Assembly: GCF_025141935.1 (NCBI RefSeq)
Contig: NZ_CP081120.1
Coordinates: forward strand, 2,232,001 to 2,296,000
Direction of reading: 5' to 3'
Origin: Sulfitobacter sp. S190
GTDB taxonomy: Bacteria; Pseudomonadota; Alphaproteobacteria; Rhodobacterales; Rhodobacteraceae
Length of the DNA stretch: 64,000 bases
Below the pieces are notes generated by a model, which had not been told where the DNA came from, searched no databases, and saw only the letters and a program-made list of their open reading frames with translations. Below, in pieces: positions 36,368 through 46,683 of the stretch (the stretch's first letter is position 1; every line of letters begins with the position of its first letter). The translations under genes and the position numbers were made by a program.

Positions 36368-37171
36368 ATGCAGCCGATCAAGACGACACTACTTTCCGTG
36401 GGGCTGTTGGCGGCCCTGTCCCTGCCAGCCCTTGCCGCGCAATGCGGCAATGACGCGGGCGGTTTCAACACGTGGAAAGCCGCTTTTGCGTCCGAAGCGC
36501 AACGCGCGGGCGTAAAGCAACGCGGGCTCGATGCGCTGGCCAAGGCTTCCTACGCGACCGATACGATCCGCGCGGACCGCAACCAGAAGTCGTTCAAATA
36601 CTCGCTGGATAAATTCATGCAGGTGCGCGGGTCGGCAACGATCGTGGCGCAGGGCAAAAAGCGCAAGGCCCGCAACGCAGGCTTCTATGACGCGTTGGAG
36701 CGTCAATACGGTGTGCCCGCGGGCGTGCTGCTGGCCATTCACGGCATGGAAACCGGCTTTGGCGGGTTCATGGGCAACTCCTCCGTGGTGTCTGCCATCA
36801 CGACGCTCGCCTACGATTGCCGCCGCTCCGCGTTCTTCGTGCCCCACGCCATCGGGGCGCTGATGCTGGTGGACCGCGGTTCGATCAGCGGCAATACCAA
36901 GGGCGCCAAGCACGGCGAACTGGGCCATACGCAATTCCTGCCCGGCAACGCGCTGCGCTACGGCGTGGACGGCAACGGCGACGGCAAGGTCGATTTCTAC
37001 AACCAGACCGACGCGATGGCCTCCACCGCCAACTTCCTGCGCCAGAAGGGCTGGCGGCCCGGCGCGGGCTATCAGGAAGGGCAACCCAACTTCAACGTGA
37101 TCAAGCAATGGAACGCCGCGGGCGTGTACCAGAAGGCCATTGCGATCATGGCGGCCCAGATCGACGGCTGA
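36368..37171 (+). CDS. Lytic murein transglycosylase (SLT_2/MltB-like)
   Basis: 267 residues with signal peptide (about 1-23, ALA-AQ). Catalytic Glu lies in AIHGMETGFGGFMGNSSVVS; the family block HGELGHTQFLPGNALRYGVD and DAMASTANFLRQKGW follow. Cleaves the glycan strand of peptidoglycan with anhydro-muropeptide formation in the periplasm. No peptidoglycan-binding domain, unlike longer homologues. Confidence 0.9.
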   Translation: MQPIKTTLLSVGLLAALSLPALAAQCGNDAGGFNTWKAAFASEAQRAGVKQRGLDALAKASYATDTIRADRNQKSFKYSLDKFMQVRGSATIVAQGKKRKARNAGFYDALERQYGVPAGVLLAIHGMETGFGGFMGNSSVVSAITTLAYDCRRSAFFVPHAIGALMLVDRGSISGNTKGAKHGELGHTQFLPGNALRYGVDGNGDGKVDFYNQTDAMASTANFLRQKGWRPGAGYQEGQPNFNVIKQWNAAGVYQKAIAIMAAQIDG

Positions 37172-37193
37172 TCCGCCACGCGGCTATCACCTC

Positions 37194-37221
37194 CAGGGGC
37201 CGCGCCATCCGCGCGGCCCTT
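37194..37221 (+). terminator. Possible terminator hairpin
   Basis: Inverted repeat AGGGGCCGCGC and GCGCGGCCCTT shortly after the lytic transglycosylase stop. It has only a weak T-tract, so its action as an intrinsic terminator is uncertain. Confidence 0.4.
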
Positions 37222-37382
37222 GCGCTTTGTCCCACCTGCCCCTAAGTAACCGTCCAAGGGTCAGGCCCCTGCCGTCCGCATTCGCGGTGAAGTCCTGCTT
37301 GAGACAGATCAGCTTTCCCTCCCACGTGGACAGTTGGCAACGCGGACCCCACCTGCAGCATCGCGTGAGCGGAGTGAACGAC

Positions 37383-37814
37383 ATGACACCTCAATTCCCC
37401 AATCGGTCTGTGCTCAAGGCGCAGGCAAAACGGCTGCGCGCCGATCTGGCCGAGCGTGGCCAGACCCTGACCCACGCGCAATCGCTTGAAACCATCGCCC
37501 ATCAATGGGGCATGCGCGACTGGAACACCCTCTCGGCGCGCGCGGCCCACGACGATACGCCCAACTGGCACCCCGGCCAGCGGGTGCAGGGCCGCTATCT
37601 GGGCCATGCCTTTACCGGTGTGGTCAAATCGGCGGGGCTCCGGGCAAACGGGCTGTGGTCCGTCAGCCTGCGCTTTGACGAAGCGATCGACGTGGTGAAA
37701 TCCACGCTCTTCAGCGCGCACCGCCGGCAGGTCAACGCCACCCTGAACGCGCAAGGACGCACGCCGCAGAAAACCTCGGACGGGCAACCGCACCTCGTGG
37801 TCGAGCCCGCCTGA
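37383..37814 (+). CDS. Glyoxalase-related (Glyoxalase_8) domain protein
   Basis: 143 residues. The N-terminal block LKAQAKRLRADLAERGQTLT through 'HAQSLETIAHQWGMRDWNTLSARAA' matches the small glyoxalase-superfamily-related domain found in alpha- and gammaproteobacteria. The C-terminal part is beta-rich (GQRVQGRYLGHAFTGVVKSA) and resembles a fold shared with stress-type proteins. Reaction unknown. Starts at the ATG at 37383; a longer frame upstream lacks a start context. Confidence 0.7.
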   Translation: MTPQFPNRSVLKAQAKRLRADLAERGQTLTHAQSLETIAHQWGMRDWNTLSARAAHDDTPNWHPGQRVQGRYLGHAFTGVVKSAGLRANGLWSVSLRFDEAIDVVKSTLFSAHRRQVNATLNAQGRTPQKTSDGQPHLVVEPA

Positions 37815-37823
37815 CAGACCGGC

Positions 37824-38564
37824 CTAGCCGCGCACCACGAAGGTGTGGATGGAGAAAACCACCACATCGGTGCGCGGCATCCGCACGATGCACTGGCGCT
37901 CGGACCGGATGTAGGGGGCGGCGCGGCTGTCGGGCGCAATGCGGCGCGGCTCCTGCGCCGACCGCGGCTGGAACAGCGCCGGATCATCGTACCACAGCCG
38001 GTTGAAGCGCCACAGCGGGCGGCCCACCCGCACCCCGTCAAACAACCGCTGTACCCGCCGGGCCAGGCCTGCGTCATATTCGGGCACCGGATCGTGGATC
38101 GTCACCAGCGGGCGCCCCGCTTTTTCGGCCAATCGCCAACTGGCCGGAAAGCACAGCACCGCCCCCGTCAGAACATGCGCATCGCCGCGCTTTTGCATCA
38201 GGCAGATGTCCTGCTGCACCAGCACCCCCAGCGTGCCCAGCGGATCGCCCCTGTCCAGCGTCACGCGGCGGCCATCGGGGCAGACGGCTTCGTCGGCCCC
38301 GATCCCGAACCCCAGCCCCGGCAGGATCGCGAGCGCAGCCTCCAACACTTCGCAAGCGGCCGCGCGTGCGTCTTCCTCCAGATAGAGCACATCGCCGCGG
38401 CGTGTGCGCAACAGGTCCGCCCGCGCCGCCATCTGCCCGGCATAGGCGTCATCCACCCGCAGCCAATCGTCCGCAGCCGCCGGTGCCACCCCCGGCAGCC
38501 CCGTCTGTCCGCACATCTCGGGCGGAATCTCTTTTTGTAAAATCACCGTCATCCCTGCGGTCAT
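37824..38564 (-). CDS. DUF3445 protein (heme-dependent oxidative N-demethylase-like)
   Basis: 246 residues from ATG 38564 (AGGGGCGCT upstream; ATG 38552 possible). Pattern 'DDWLRVDDAYAGQMAARADLL', 'LCFPASWRLAEKAGRPLVTIHDPVP' and a C-terminal 'RSERQCIVRMPRTDVVVFSIHTFVV' is that of DUF3445 proteins, some of which are heme oxidative N-demethylases acting on methylated amines. It is divergent from dddP by about 98 bp, suggesting but not proving a link to methylated-compound catabolism. Confidence 0.8.
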   Translation of the reverse strand: MTAGMTVILQKEIPPEMCGQTGLPGVAPAAADDWLRVDDAYAGQMAARADLLRTRRGDVLYLEEDARAAACEVLEAALAILPGLGFGIGADEAVCPDGRRVTLDRGDPLGTLGVLVQQDICLMQKRGDAHVLTGAVLCFPASWRLAEKAGRPLVTIHDPVPEYDAGLARRVQRLFDGVRVGRPLWRFNRLWYDDPALFQPRSAQEPRRIAPDSRAAPYIRSERQCIVRMPRTDVVVFSIHTFVVRG

Positions 38565-38662
38565 AGCGCCCCTGCTGACCGAAAGCGACTGTTTGGGTCG
38601 CAATCGGCGCGGCAGCCCGCGATTCTGCGTCCCACCCTGACCCAAGGGAAAGGACATCCGCC

Positions 38663-40003
38663 ATGAACCAGCATTTCAGCGACACGCGCAAAATCGATCC
38701 CGCCGCAGGCACCACCCTGCGCGACGGCACCCCCAACGACCAGAACCGCGTCGAAATCGGGCCAACGCAGCTGGCCTACGCGGAATGGGCCGCCGCCGGT
38801 CTCACCCTGCCCGACCTGCCCGCCATGCGCCGCTACCGCTGGGACCGGCTGACGCGCCATATCGTCGAGCGTGATCTGGGTGGCCTGCTGATGTTCGACC
38901 CGCTCAACATCCGCTACGCCACCGACACCACCAACATGCAGCTTTGGAACACCCACAACCCGTTTCGCGCGGTGCTGCTGTGCGCCGATGGCTACATGGT
39001 GATCTGGGACTATAAAAACGCGCCCTTCCTTGCGGATTTCAACCCGCTTGTCCGCGAAAGCAGATCGGGCGCATCGATGTTCTATTTTGCCGCCGGTGAC
39101 CGGATCGATCCTGTCGCCGACAGGTTCAGCGCCGAAGTCGCCGATCTGGTGCGCGCGCACGGCGGTGGCAACATGCGGCTGGCGGTGGACAAGATCATGG
39201 TGCACGGCCTGCGCGCGCTCGAGGCGCAGGGATTTGCCGTCAGCGACGGCGAGGAAGTCACCGAAAAATCCCGCGCCGTCAAAGGCCCCGACGAAATTCT
39301 GGCAATGCGCTGCGCCAACCACGCCTGCGAAACCGCCGTGCGCAGCATGGAGGATTTCGCCCGCGCCGAAGTCCCGCGCGGCCAGACCAGCGAAGATGAC
39401 GTCTGGGCGGTGCTGCACGCCGAAAACATCCGCCGCGGCGGTGAATGGATCGAAACGCGGCTGCTGTCTTCCGGCCCGCGCACCAACCCGTGGTTTCAGG
39501 AATGTGGCGGGCGGATCTGCCAGAACAACGAAATCATCAGCTTCGACACCGATCTGGTGGGCAGCTACGGCATCTGCATCGACATCTCGCGCAGTTGGTG
39601 GATCGGGGATCGCAAACCGCCCGCCGACATGATCTATGCCATGCAGCACGGGGTCGAACACATCCAGACCAACATGCAGATGCTCAAACCCGGTGTCATG
39701 ATCCCCGAGCTGAGCGCCAATACCCACGTTCTGGACGCGCAGTTCCAGAAACAGAAATACGGCTGCCTGATGCACGGGGTGGGCCTGTGCGATGAATGGC
39801 CGCTTGTCGCCTACCCCGACAAGGCCGTGCAGGGCGCGTTCGACCACCCGCTGGAGGCCGGGATGGTCATCTGCGTCGAGGCGCTCGTCTCGCCCGAGGG
39901 CGGTGATTTCTCGATCAAGCTCGAGGATCAGGTGCTCATCACCGAAGACGGGTTCGAAAATCTCACCACATACCCCTTCGATGCCGCGCTGATGGGGGGC
40001 TAG
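38663..40003 (+). CDS. dddP: DMSP lyase DddP
   Basis: 446 residues, M24 peptidase-fold metalloenzyme that cleaves dimethylsulfoniopropionate to dimethyl sulfide and acrylate in the cytosol. The six metal-binding residues known for Roseobacter-group DddP fall at identical numbers: D295, D297 and D307 (SFDTDL...CIDISR), H371 (LMHGVG), E406 (CVEALV) and E421 (KLEDQV). The N-terminus MNQHFSDTRKIDP also matches. No other DMSP or acrylate genes are adjacent. Confidence 0.96.
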   Translation: MNQHFSDTRKIDPAAGTTLRDGTPNDQNRVEIGPTQLAYAEWAAAGLTLPDLPAMRRYRWDRLTRHIVERDLGGLLMFDPLNIRYATDTTNMQLWNTHNPFRAVLLCADGYMVIWDYKNAPFLADFNPLVRESRSGASMFYFAAGDRIDPVADRFSAEVADLVRAHGGGNMRLAVDKIMVHGLRALEAQGFAVSDGEEVTEKSRAVKGPDEILAMRCANHACETAVRSMEDFARAEVPRGQTSEDDVWAVLHAENIRRGGEWIETRLLSSGPRTNPWFQECGGRICQNNEIISFDTDLVGSYGICIDISRSWWIGDRKPPADMIYAMQHGVEHIQTNMQMLKPGVMIPELSANTHVLDAQFQKQKYGCLMHGVGLCDEWPLVAYPDKAVQGAFDHPLEAGMVICVEALVSPEGGDFSIKLEDQVLITEDGFENLTTYPFDAALMGG

Positions 40004-40007
40004 GGCG

Positions 40008-41171
40008 TCACTGGCCCAGCGCCTGCGCCAGATCGTCCCACAGATCCTCGACCGCCTCGATCCCCACAGACACCCGCAACAACCCTTCGGGAATGCCGGT
40101 GTGCGGCTCGATCGTGTGACGATGCTCCACAAGGCTCTCGACCCCGCCCAGCGACGTGGCGCGGTGGAACAATTGCAGCCGCGACGTCGCGCGCAACGCG
40201 GCCTGCGCCCCGCCCTTGACCACGAAGGACAGCAACGGCCCATAACCGCCCTGCATCTGCCGCGCGGCAAGGCTGTGACCGGGGTGGTCGGTCAGACCGG
40301 GGTACAAGACCGCCTCGACCTGCGGATGGTCCGACAGCTGGTGCGCCAGCCGCAACGCATTTGCCGACATCCGCTCCATCCGCAGCGGCAGCGTGCGCAT
40401 GCCGCGCAGCAACAGCCACGCCTCGAACGGGCCCAGCACCGCGCCTGCCGTATCGCGGTCTGTGCGTATCGCGGCCCAGATCGCACTGTTTGCATCCGCA
40501 CAGGCCAGCGCGCCGGCCAGAACATCCGAATGGCCGTTCAGCCCCTTGGTCGCCGAGTGCATCACCAGATCGGCCCCGAAGGACAACGCCTGCGTCAGCA
40601 CCGGTGTCGCCGTGGTCATATCCGCCACCAACAGCCCCCCCGCCGCGTGCACCGCCTCCGCACAGGCGGCCAGATCGGTGATGCGCAGCCACGGGTTCGA
40701 CGGTGTCTCGACCCATGCCAGCGCGGGCCGCTCCTGTGCGCAGGCCTGCGCAAAGGCGTCCGTGTCGCTGCTGTCGACCTCGACCAGCCGCACATCGCGG
40801 CGGGTGCAGAAATCGCGGATCCACGCCGTCGTGCCCCAGTAGATCTGGCTTTGCACCAGCACCACCGCCCCCGCGGGCAAGGTCCGGAACACCGCCGCCA
40901 CCGCCGCCATGCCCGACGGAAACACCAGCGCCTCCTGCGCCCCTTCCAGCTGCGCCAGCAAATCCTCCACGAGGCGCGCGTTGGGCGCGTGGCTGCGGGC
41001 ATAGACATTGCCATCCACGGTCGGCACGTAATCGGTATCGCGCACGAAAGTCGTCGCCGGATGGATCGCCGGCACCACGCCTCCGCTGGCGGGATCGATG
41101 GCGCCTGCGGCCTGTGCTGCCAATGTTGCAGGTTTCAAACGGGCGGCGGGGGTGGCTGGCTTGCCTGACAT
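40008..41171 (-). CDS. Cys/Met metabolism PLP enzyme (cystathionine synthase/lyase family)
   Basis: 387 residues from ATG 41171; the open frame reads on upstream but that part overlaps the next gene and has no family resemblance. PLP-Lys in VMHSATKGLNGHSDV (the SATK motif), YARSHAPNARLVEDLLAQLE near the N-terminus, and the C-terminal ATSLGGVESLVEHR active-site region are diagnostic. Could be cystathionine gamma-synthase, beta-lyase, or gamma-lyase; I cannot choose. Convergent with dddP by 4 bp. Confidence 0.88.
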   Translation of the reverse strand: MSGKPATPAARLKPATLAAQAAGAIDPASGGVVPAIHPATTFVRDTDYVPTVDGNVYARSHAPNARLVEDLLAQLEGAQEALVFPSGMAAVAAVFRTLPAGAVVLVQSQIYWGTTAWIRDFCTRRDVRLVEVDSSDTDAFAQACAQERPALAWVETPSNPWLRITDLAACAEAVHAAGGLLVADMTTATPVLTQALSFGADLVMHSATKGLNGHSDVLAGALACADANSAIWAAIRTDRDTAGAVLGPFEAWLLLRGMRTLPLRMERMSANALRLAHQLSDHPQVEAVLYPGLTDHPGHSLAARQMQGGYGPLLSFVVKGGAQAALRATSRLQLFHRATSLGGVESLVEHRHTIEPHTGIPEGLLRVSVGIEAVEDLWDDLAQALGQ

Positions 41172-41331
41172 CTGTGAAGATCCTGATATTGGACGATAAT
41201 TTCGACGCCCTTCATACGCGCTGGGGGACAAAGGCGCAAATGCTGCGTCACAGCGACGTGAAACCGGTGTCACACACCTTGTCTGATGGCACCCCCTGCG
41301 CCACCTTGGGCACGAACCAAGGAGGCTTTTC

Positions 41332-42555
41332 ATGCCAACCCAGCGCATCACATTCCCCGGCCACGACGGATCGACACTGTCGGCACGGCTGGACATGCCT
41401 TCGGGCCCGCATCTTGCAACGGCGCTCTTTGCGCATTGCTTCACCTGCGGCAAGGACATTCCGGCGGCCAAACGCATCTCGGCCCGGCTCGCGGCCATGG
41501 GCATCGCGGTGCTGCGCTTCGATTTCACGGGTCTGGGCCATTCCGAAGGCGAATTCGCCAACACCTCGTTCAGCTCGAACGTCGATGACCTGATTGCGGC
41601 CGCCACGTATCTGGCACAGGACGGCAAACCGCCCAGCATGATGATCGGCCACTCGCTGGGCGGCGCGGCCGTGCTCAAGGCCGCGGCCATGCTCGACGGG
41701 ATCAAGGCGGTCGCAACCATCGGTGCGCCCTTCGATCCCGCCCATGTCACCCATCACTTCGCCGACGCAATCCCCGAAATCACCGCCAAGGGTCAGGCAG
41801 AAGTCAAACTGGCGGGCCGTCCCTTCACCATCGGGCGCTCGTTCATCGAGGACACCGGCAACGAGGTGCTCTCCAAGGTGCTGCCCGATCTGGGCGCCGC
41901 CCTGCTGGTCCTGCACGCACCGCGCGACGACACCGTGTCGATCGAAAACGCCAGCAACATCTTTCTGGCCGCCAAACACCCCAAGAGCTTCGTGTCGCTC
42001 GACGATGCCGATCATCTGGTCAGCCGCGCCGAAGACGCCGAATATGCCGCCGAAATCATCTCGGCGTGGGCCGTGCGCTATGTCAACCGCGCCGCCCCCG
42101 CCCCGCCCATCGGCACACCCGAAGGCGTGGTGCGCGTCTCCGAAGCGGACCGCAACGGTTTCCTGCAGGACATCACATCGGGCAGCAACGTGCACCTGCT
42201 GGCGGATGAACCGCTGGCCTACGGCGGCACCAACCGGGGCATGTCGCCCTACGGGTTCCTGTCGGCATCCTTGGGGGCGTGCACGTCGATGACCATCCGC
42301 ATGTACGCGCGGCGCAAGGGCTGGCCGCTCGATCACGTGCGTGTCGATGTCTGCCACGAAAAGGTGCACGCACAGGATGCAGCCCTCGGCGCGGGCGACC
42401 GCATCGACACCTTCCGCCGCAAGATCAAGCTGACGGGCGACGCGCTCAGCGACGAACAACGCGACCGGCTGCGCGAAATCGCGGACCGCTGTCCGGTGCA
42501 CCGCACGCTGGAGCGGACCTCCGAGGTGACCACCGAATTGCTCGCCGCAGTCTGA
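41332..42555 (+). CDS. Alpha/beta-hydrolase–OsmC fusion protein
   Basis: 407 residues, two domains. About 1-255 is an alpha/beta hydrolase with nucleophile elbow GHSLGGAA (Ser) and DDADHLVSRAEDA holding the terminal His. About 265-405 is an OsmC-like domain with SLGACTSMTIRMYARRKGW (peroxidatic Cys) and the second Cys in 'RCPVHRTL'. OsmC proteins reduce organic hydroperoxides. The fusion is a known bifunctional family; the link between hydrolase and peroxidase is unclear. Strong AAGGAGG ribosome site. Confidence 0.9.
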   Translation: MPTQRITFPGHDGSTLSARLDMPSGPHLATALFAHCFTCGKDIPAAKRISARLAAMGIAVLRFDFTGLGHSEGEFANTSFSSNVDDLIAAATYLAQDGKPPSMMIGHSLGGAAVLKAAAMLDGIKAVATIGAPFDPAHVTHHFADAIPEITAKGQAEVKLAGRPFTIGRSFIEDTGNEVLSKVLPDLGAALLVLHAPRDDTVSIENASNIFLAAKHPKSFVSLDDADHLVSRAEDAEYAAEIISAWAVRYVNRAAPAPPIGTPEGVVRVSEADRNGFLQDITSGSNVHLLADEPLAYGGTNRGMSPYGFLSASLGACTSMTIRMYARRKGWPLDHVRVDVCHEKVHAQDAALGAGDRIDTFRRKIKLTGDALSDEQRDRLREIADRCPVHRTLERTSEVTTELLAAV

Positions 42556-42588
42556 TCCGCGCAGGTCGATCCGCTTTGGTTGATCGGT

Positions 42589-42924
42589 TCAGTCCATCAG
42601 CCGCCCGTCGGTCGTATCGCCCGACGGGCCGGTGAACCGCACCACATCGCCGCGGCGCGCCATGTCATAGCACGCCCACAGGTCCGATGGCGGCCACCGG
42701 CTGCAATACTGGTCCCCGCGCACCGCCCAATAGCCCCAACTGTCGCGCCCCGCATTGTAAAGCGTGCGCCCCGAGGCGCGAAATTCCTGCCACGCGCCGT
42801 CGTATGTCACCCGCTGACCGGTCAACGTGTCTGCGATGGCCGGACCGTCGAGCGGGGTAAATGTGCTGTCTTGTGCAGCCACACTGCCCGCAAACAGCAC
42901 GAAAATGGGGATCAAGCCGCGCAT
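42589..42924 (-). CDS. Small secreted protein of unknown function
   Basis: 111 residues with a signal peptide (about 1-17, VAA-QD). The mature part has TLTGQRVTYDGAWQEFRASG and a Cys pair (DQYCSRWPPSDLWACYDMA), resembling small periplasmic proteins often found in Rhodobacterales. Not recognised beyond that. Reverse strand, between the OsmC fusion and purB. Confidence 0.6.
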   Translation of the reverse strand: MRGLIPIFVLFAGSVAAQDSTFTPLDGPAIADTLTGQRVTYDGAWQEFRASGRTLYNAGRDSWGYWAVRGDQYCSRWPPSDLWACYDMARRGDVVRFTGPSGDTTDGRLMD

Positions 42925-43004
42925 CGGGCCCTCCTGTCTTGTCCTTGACGTGATGGCAGTCTATGCCGCGCCTGTCCCTTGCAGTGTCACAAAAAGGTGT
43001 GCCG

Positions 43005-44309
<1,305 letters not shown>

Positions 44310-44483
44310 GCCTGCGCGAAAGCGTCGCAGGGGATGAATGGGGTCGGACTCCTGAAAACAAGGCGTCTGACAGTGTATGACGTTTGTGTGCACACGGTGT
44401 CCACGCGCGGTGTACCGCGCATGGGGCTTTGACGCGTGCGGCTTTCAGGCTAACCTTACGCCACGTCATTAGGAGTAAGTCAC

Positions 44484-44639
44484 ATGAAACTGAAGATCAC
44501 CCTCGCCGCCGTCCTTCTCACCGCCCTGCCCTCGCTCGCCGCCGCTGCCGGATGCAGCTATGGCAAACAGGCGATGTCCTGCGCCGAAGGCAGCATTTAT
44601 GACAGCGAAACAGGGACTTGCGTCAAAGCATCCGCTTGA
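44484..44639 (+). CDS. Tiny secreted Cys-loop protein
   Basis: 51 residues: signal peptide (about 1-22, AAA-GC) then about 29 residues with three to four Cys including CAEGSIYDSETGTCV. Ribosome site AGGAG upstream. The motif C-x2-G-x-x-YD-x5-CV recurs in the TPR protein at 44802-45323 as CSTGEVYDEGAKKCV, 163 bp downstream. Likely a structural cystine loop; function unknown. Confidence 0.62.
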   Translation: MKLKITLAAVLLTALPSLAAAAGCSYGKQAMSCAEGSIYDSETGTCVKASA

Positions 44640-44801
44640 TATCCGCACGCAACAACCAGCACGGAGCGCGCTCTGGCGGCGCGCTTCTGCGTACCCCAAA
44701 CAAAATGTGATCGCGCGCGACCGGGAATTTCCTTTCCTTCCAGATCGCTGCACATAATTTGAACGACACATTACAGCCGCATCCACACACCGGAGACCCC
44801 A

Positions 44802-45323
44802 ATGCGTCTATTGCTCGCCACTGCCCTGTCCCTCGCCCTGCCCAGCGGTCTGCTGGCCGCCGGCAGCGACGATTCGAATCCGCCCAAAACGGTGCATTGC
44901 AGCACTGGCGAAGTGTACGACGAAGGCGCCAAGAAATGCGTCGAGACAAGTCACCACAACATGGACACCGACAGCCTTTATGCCGCTGTCCGCACGCTCG
45001 CCTATCAGGAACGCTACCGCGAAGCGCAGGACCTGCTTGCCGATATGCCGCAAGACGACGACCGCACCCTGACCTATCTGGGCTTTACCCATCGCAAGAT
45101 GGGCAACATCGACACCGCCATGACCTACTACAGCGCAGCACTCGCGCGGAACCCCGGCAACATCCTCGCGCGGTCCTATATGGGTCAGGGCATGGTGGCC
45201 GACGGGCATGTGTCGGCGGCCCTCGAACAGCTGCGGGCCATCCGCGAATACGGCGGCAAGGGAACCTGGGCCGAAGCCTCCCTGCGCACTGCAATCGCAT
45301 CGGGCCGCACCTTTAACTACTGA
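44802..45323 (+). CDS. Secreted TPR protein with N-terminal Cys loop
   Basis: 173 residues. Signal peptide (about 1-19, LLA-AG), then the cystine loop CSTGEVYDEGAKKCV (about 31-45), then TPR-like helices (residues 55-165; TYLGFTHRKMGNIDTAMTYY fits a repeat). Periplasmic scaffold is likely. Followed by a strong intrinsic terminator. Confidence 0.75.
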   Translation: MRLLLATALSLALPSGLLAAGSDDSNPPKTVHCSTGEVYDEGAKKCVETSHHNMDTDSLYAAVRTLAYQERYREAQDLLADMPQDDDRTLTYLGFTHRKMGNIDTAMTYYSAALARNPGNILARSYMGQGMVADGHVSAALEQLRAIREYGGKGTWAEASLRTAIASGRTFNY

Positions 45324-45347
45324 CCGGTCCGGCAAGATTTTTGACGG

Positions 45348-45378
45348 ATGCCCCGCACGCAAGTGCGGGGCATTTTTC
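45348..45378 (+). terminator. Intrinsic terminator after the TPR gene
   Basis: Perfect hairpin ATGCCCCGCAC-GCAA-GTGCGGGGCAT then TTTTTCTC. It also excludes this region as the start of the following fliG-like gene. Confidence 0.9.
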
Positions 45379-45464
45379 TCGGGCGCCGTATCCGTCAGAA
45401 ACCCGATCTTAACTCCGCTGTGGCAAAGCTGCCCGCGAATGGTTGGCACAACGGGGCGGGCAGG

Positions 45465-46565
45465 ATGCAACAGATCGGACAACTTCTACCGGCAAACGAG
45501 GCTGGTCTGCCGCATCCGGTGCCGGACGACGATCTGACGCTTGATCTGGGTCCACCGCCCAACATCAGCCGCAAGGCCAAAGCCGCCATTGTCGTGCGCC
45601 TGTTGTTGAACGAAGGGGCCGATATTCCGCTCGAGGATCTGCCATCGGAGTTGCAGGCTGACCTGACCCAGCAGATGGGCGCGATGCGCTTGGTCGATCG
45701 GCGCACGCTGGCCCATGTCATTACCGAATTTGCAAACGAGCTCGACCAGATCGGCCTGTCGTTTCCGGGCGGGATCGCCGGTGCGCTGGACGCGCTGGAA
45801 GGCCGCATCAGCCGTGAAACCGCCGCCCGCTTGCGCAAGGAAGCGGGCGTGCGCGCGGCCGGCGACCCTTGGAAACGGCTCGCCGGACAGGACGCCGAAA
45901 CGCTCGCCCCGATGCTGGAGGCAGAAAGCACCGAGGTCGCGGCGGTTGTCTTGTCAAAGCTGGATGTGTCACTGGCCGCGGGCATACTTGCCAAATTGCC
46001 CGGCCCCGCCGCCCGGCGCATCACCTACGCCGTGCAGCTGACGAACAAGGTAACGCCCGAAGCGGTCGAACAGATCGGGCTGTCGCTCGTGTCCCAGCTT
46101 GATGCCCGCCCCGTGCCCGCCTTCGAGACAGAAGCGGCACAACGGCTGGGTGCCATTCTTAACAATGCGAACTCCCCCACGCGCGACGGCGTGATGGAGG
46201 GGCTGGAGGAAACCGACGGCACGTTTGCCACAGCAGTGCGGCGGGCGATTTTCACATTTGGCAATATCCCCGAACGGATCGAAACCCGCGACATTCCCCG
46301 CGTCCTGCGCGAAGTCGATCCTGCGGTGCTGCTGACCGCGATGGCCGGTGCTGAGGCCGCGGGGTTTGCGGATGCACGCGATCATATCCTCGACAACATG
46401 TCGAGCAGGATGGCCGACCAACTGCGCGAGGACATCGCAGAGGGTGGCAAGGTCAAACCCGCAGACTGCGAGGAAGCGATGAGCACCATCATCAATGTCA
46501 TCCGCGAAATGGAGCGCAATGGCGACCTGACGATGATCGAGCTGGAGCAAGAAGAGGACGGCTAG
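45465..46565 (+). CDS. FliG-like protein (orphan, divergent)
   Basis: 366 residues from ATG 45465, since a terminator lies in the longer upstream frame. FliG-like features are an N-terminal domain (PPNISRKAKAAIVVRLLLNE), a middle ARM-type helix set, and a C-terminal RDIPRVLREVDPAVLLTAMA followed by SSRMADQLREDIAEGGKVKP, as in the FliG torque helix region. The family motif EHPQ reads ESTE (LEAESTEVAAVVLSKLD). No other flagellar genes are nearby. A flagellar switch role or an alternative role are both open. Confidence 0.75.
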   Translation: MQQIGQLLPANEAGLPHPVPDDDLTLDLGPPPNISRKAKAAIVVRLLLNEGADIPLEDLPSELQADLTQQMGAMRLVDRRTLAHVITEFANELDQIGLSFPGGIAGALDALEGRISRETAARLRKEAGVRAAGDPWKRLAGQDAETLAPMLEAESTEVAAVVLSKLDVSLAAGILAKLPGPAARRITYAVQLTNKVTPEAVEQIGLSLVSQLDARPVPAFETEAAQRLGAILNNANSPTRDGVMEGLEETDGTFATAVRRAIFTFGNIPERIETRDIPRVLREVDPAVLLTAMAGAEAAGFADARDHILDNMSSRMADQLREDIAEGGKVKPADCEEAMSTIINVIREMERNGDLTMIELEQEEDG

Positions 46566-46683
46566 CACCCCCGCGGTATTGCCTTGGTGTCCGACGCAAG
46601 ACGCTGCGTGCAGCCGCCTGCGCCCTTGTTGCGGAGGCTGCGCGCCGTTAAGTCTGACAGCGCAACACTAACGCAAGAGCACC

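Noticed and set aside
41172..41750. Extended PLP-enzyme frame
   Set aside because: It overlaps the alpha/beta-hydrolase gene on the other strand and has no family similarity.
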